Source of the DNA: CAWEHQ01 sp051001995
Lineage (GTDB): Bacteria; Actinomycetota; Thermoleophilia; Solirubrobacterales; Thermoleophilaceae
NCBI GenBank assembly: GCA_051001995.1
Contig: JBPCMT010000044.1
Location: forward strand, 1 to 16,579
Direction: 5' to 3'
Length of the DNA: 16,579 bases
Under the pieces are notes generated by a model, which made no database searches, was not told where the DNA came from, and was given only the letters and a program-made list of their open reading frames with translations. How positions within the stretch are numbered: position 1 is the stretch's first letter; the number at the start of each line of letters is the position of its first letter. Positions 15,313 to 16,579 of the stretch are shown here, piece after piece. The position numbers and the translations under genes are program-made.

Positions 15313-16579
15313 CGAGGCGCCGCCTGGCGGCCGCGCTCGGGATCGCGGGGCTGGTGGCGGCGCTTGTCCCGGCGCAGGCCGCGGCCCACGGGCTCGTGGT
15401 GCGCGCGGACCTGCCGATCCCCGAGTGGCTGTTCGCCTGGGGGGCGGCCATCGTCCTGATCGTCTCGTTCGTTGCGCTGGCGGTGCTGTGGCCAAAGCCG
15501 CGGCTCGAGCCGGAGCGCTGGCGCCCGCTCTCGGCGAGGGTCGGCCGTGCGCTGACGAGCGTCCCCGTCGAGCTTCTCGCCGGTGCGATCGGCGTGGCGC
15601 TGCTCCTGATCGTGGTGTGGAGCGGGCTGGCCGGGGTCCAGAGTCCACAGGCGAATTTTGCCCCGACGTTCGTCTACGTGATCTTCTGGCTCGGGCTCGT
15701 GCCGGTGAGTCTCATCTTCGGCGACCTCTTCCGGGCGTTCAACCCTTGGCGCGCGATCGGGCGCGGCTTCTCGTGGGTCGCGCGCCGAGGGTCGCGGGGT
15801 GGGCTTCCCGAGCCGCTCCCGTACCCGCCGTGGCTCGGACGGTGGCCGGCGGCACTCGCGCTCGTGGCGTTCGTGTGGCTCGAGATCGTCGCCGAGAGCG
15901 GCAACACCCCGAGCACGGTCGCGATCGCGACGTTGGTCTACTCGGGTGTCACCTTCCTCGGGATGGCGCTCTACGGGGTCGAGGCGTGGATCGACCGCGC
16001 CGAGGGGTTCTCGGTCTACTTCAACCTGATCTCGCGCGTGTCGCCGCTCGAGCGGCGCGGCCGCGAGATCGGCGTCCGCCGGCCGCTGTCGGGGCTAGCG
16101 GCGCTCACGCCGCTGCCCGGGACGGTCGCGCTGCTGATGGTGATGATCGGGTCGGTGAGCTTCGACGGGCTGAGCGGCGGGCCGACGTGGCAGAGCATCG
16201 TCCCGGGGCTCCAGGACTTCTTCGCCTCGCTCGGGTTCGGGCCCGCGCGCACGCTGGAGCTCGCCTTCGGCGTCGGCCTGATCGGGACGATCCTGCTCGT
16301 GTCGGGCTTCTACGCGCTCGGCGCCGCGGGCGTGCGCAGCGTGGGCGGCGCGCGCTCGGAGACCGGCGCGGCGCGCGCGTTCGTGCACTCGCTCGTGCCG
16401 ATCGCAATCGTGTACGCGGCGGCGCACTACGTCTCCTTCCTGCTGATCCAGGGGCAGGCGATCGCTTTCCTCGCCTCCGACCCGCTCGGCGAAGGGTGGA
16501 ACCTGCTCGGCACCGCCGCCAGCACGATCGACTACGGCGTGATCGGTACGAACGCCGTCTGGTACCTCCAGGTCGGCTT
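15309..16579 (+). CDS. Polytopic membrane protein, 3'-truncated by the window
   Basis: The frame stays open from GTG 15309 to the end of the window (423 codons) with no stop. It begins with a signal peptide-like segment (MTRRRLAAALGIAGLVAALV, then PAQAAAHGL), followed by DLPIPEWLFAWGAAIVLI and at least eight hydrophobic segments. Conserved-looking loops are GDLFRAFNPWRAIGRG, PPWLGRWPAALALVAFVW and, in a later helix, HSLVPIAIVYAAAHYVSF. The start is set by the GTGA overlap with the cupredoxin-like gene. From memory, similar actinobacterial proteins are sometimes labelled fenitrothion hydrolase-like (Fed) membrane proteins; I cannot verify this and would not infer that activity. A role with its coupled cupredoxin-like partner, perhaps in metal or redox work at the membrane, is inference only. 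Confidence 0.8.
   Translation, partial: MTRRRLAAALGIAGLVAALVPAQAAAHGLVVRADLPIPEWLFAWGAAIVLIVSFVALAVLWPKPRLEPERWRPLSARVGRALTSVPVELLAGAIGVALLLIVVWSGLAGVQSPQANFAPTFVYVIFWLGLVPVSLIFGDLFRAFNPWRAIGRGFSWVARRGSRGGLPEPLPYPPWLGRWPAALALVAFVWLEIVAESGNTPSTVAIATLVYSGVTFLGMALYGVEAWIDRAEGFSVYFNLISRVSPLERRGREIGVRRPLSGLAALTPLPGTVALLMVMIGSVSFDGLSGGPTWQSIVPGLQDFFASLGFGPARTLELAFGVGLIGTILLVSGFYALGAAGVRSVGGARSETGAARAFVHSLVPIAIVYAAAHYVSFLLIQGQAIAFLASDPLGEGWNLLGTAASTIDYGVIGTNAVWYLQVG

Overview
The window is very GC-rich DNA with dense, short-gapped genes, frequent GTG/TTG starts and several starts that lack a ribosome binding site. The order nadK - recN - pyrG - (M20 peptidase) - NUDIX - xerD is a known actinobacterial chromosomal neighbourhood. 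Together with the style of the proteins (for example the NadK segments FGAIGFLAT and GSTGYNLANGG), it suggests a deep-branching actinobacterium, most likely of the class Thermoleophilia. That placement is inference from family knowledge and no search was run. I see no tRNA, rRNA, CRISPR array, insertion sequence or phage gene. The largest gaps between genes are about 136 bp (5612-5747) and 102 bp (14743-14844), so no stretch over 300 bp is without a gene.

Left part (1-7315), housekeeping: the 3' part of an NAD kinase gene whose two signature catalytic-site residues both read Ala; a small two-helix membrane protein on the minus strand; recN (DNA repair ATPase); pyrG (CTP synthase), preceded by a perfect 26-bp palindrome; an M20-family metallopeptidase starting on the base after the pyrG stop codon; an ADP-ribose pyrophosphatase-type NUDIX hydrolase; and the tyrosine recombinase xerD.

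Middle part (7379-11898), repair and central metabolism: mutM (formamidopyrimidine-DNA glycosylase), whose 3' end runs 94 bp through a convergent glutaredoxin gene; recO, divergent from the glutaredoxin with only 19 bp between starts; and ppdK (pyruvate phosphate dikinase), which starts with TTG and has a -10-like box overlapping the recO stop codon. RecN, RecO, XerD and MutM make this region rich in DNA repair and recombination genes.

Right part (11941-16579), cell envelope: five consecutive plus-strand genes encode exported or membrane proteins. They are a secreted right-handed beta-helix protein, a lipoprotein, a four-helix membrane protein, a membrane-tethered cupredoxin-like protein, and a large polytopic membrane protein coupled to it by a GTGA overlap and cut off by the window end. 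None can be given a firm function, and this block is the best candidate here for an undescribed system.

A recurring regulatory pattern is a -10-like hexamer (TAnnnT) placed exactly 7 nt before the start codon in three genes, with close variants before others. This suggests leaderless mRNAs are common in this genome.
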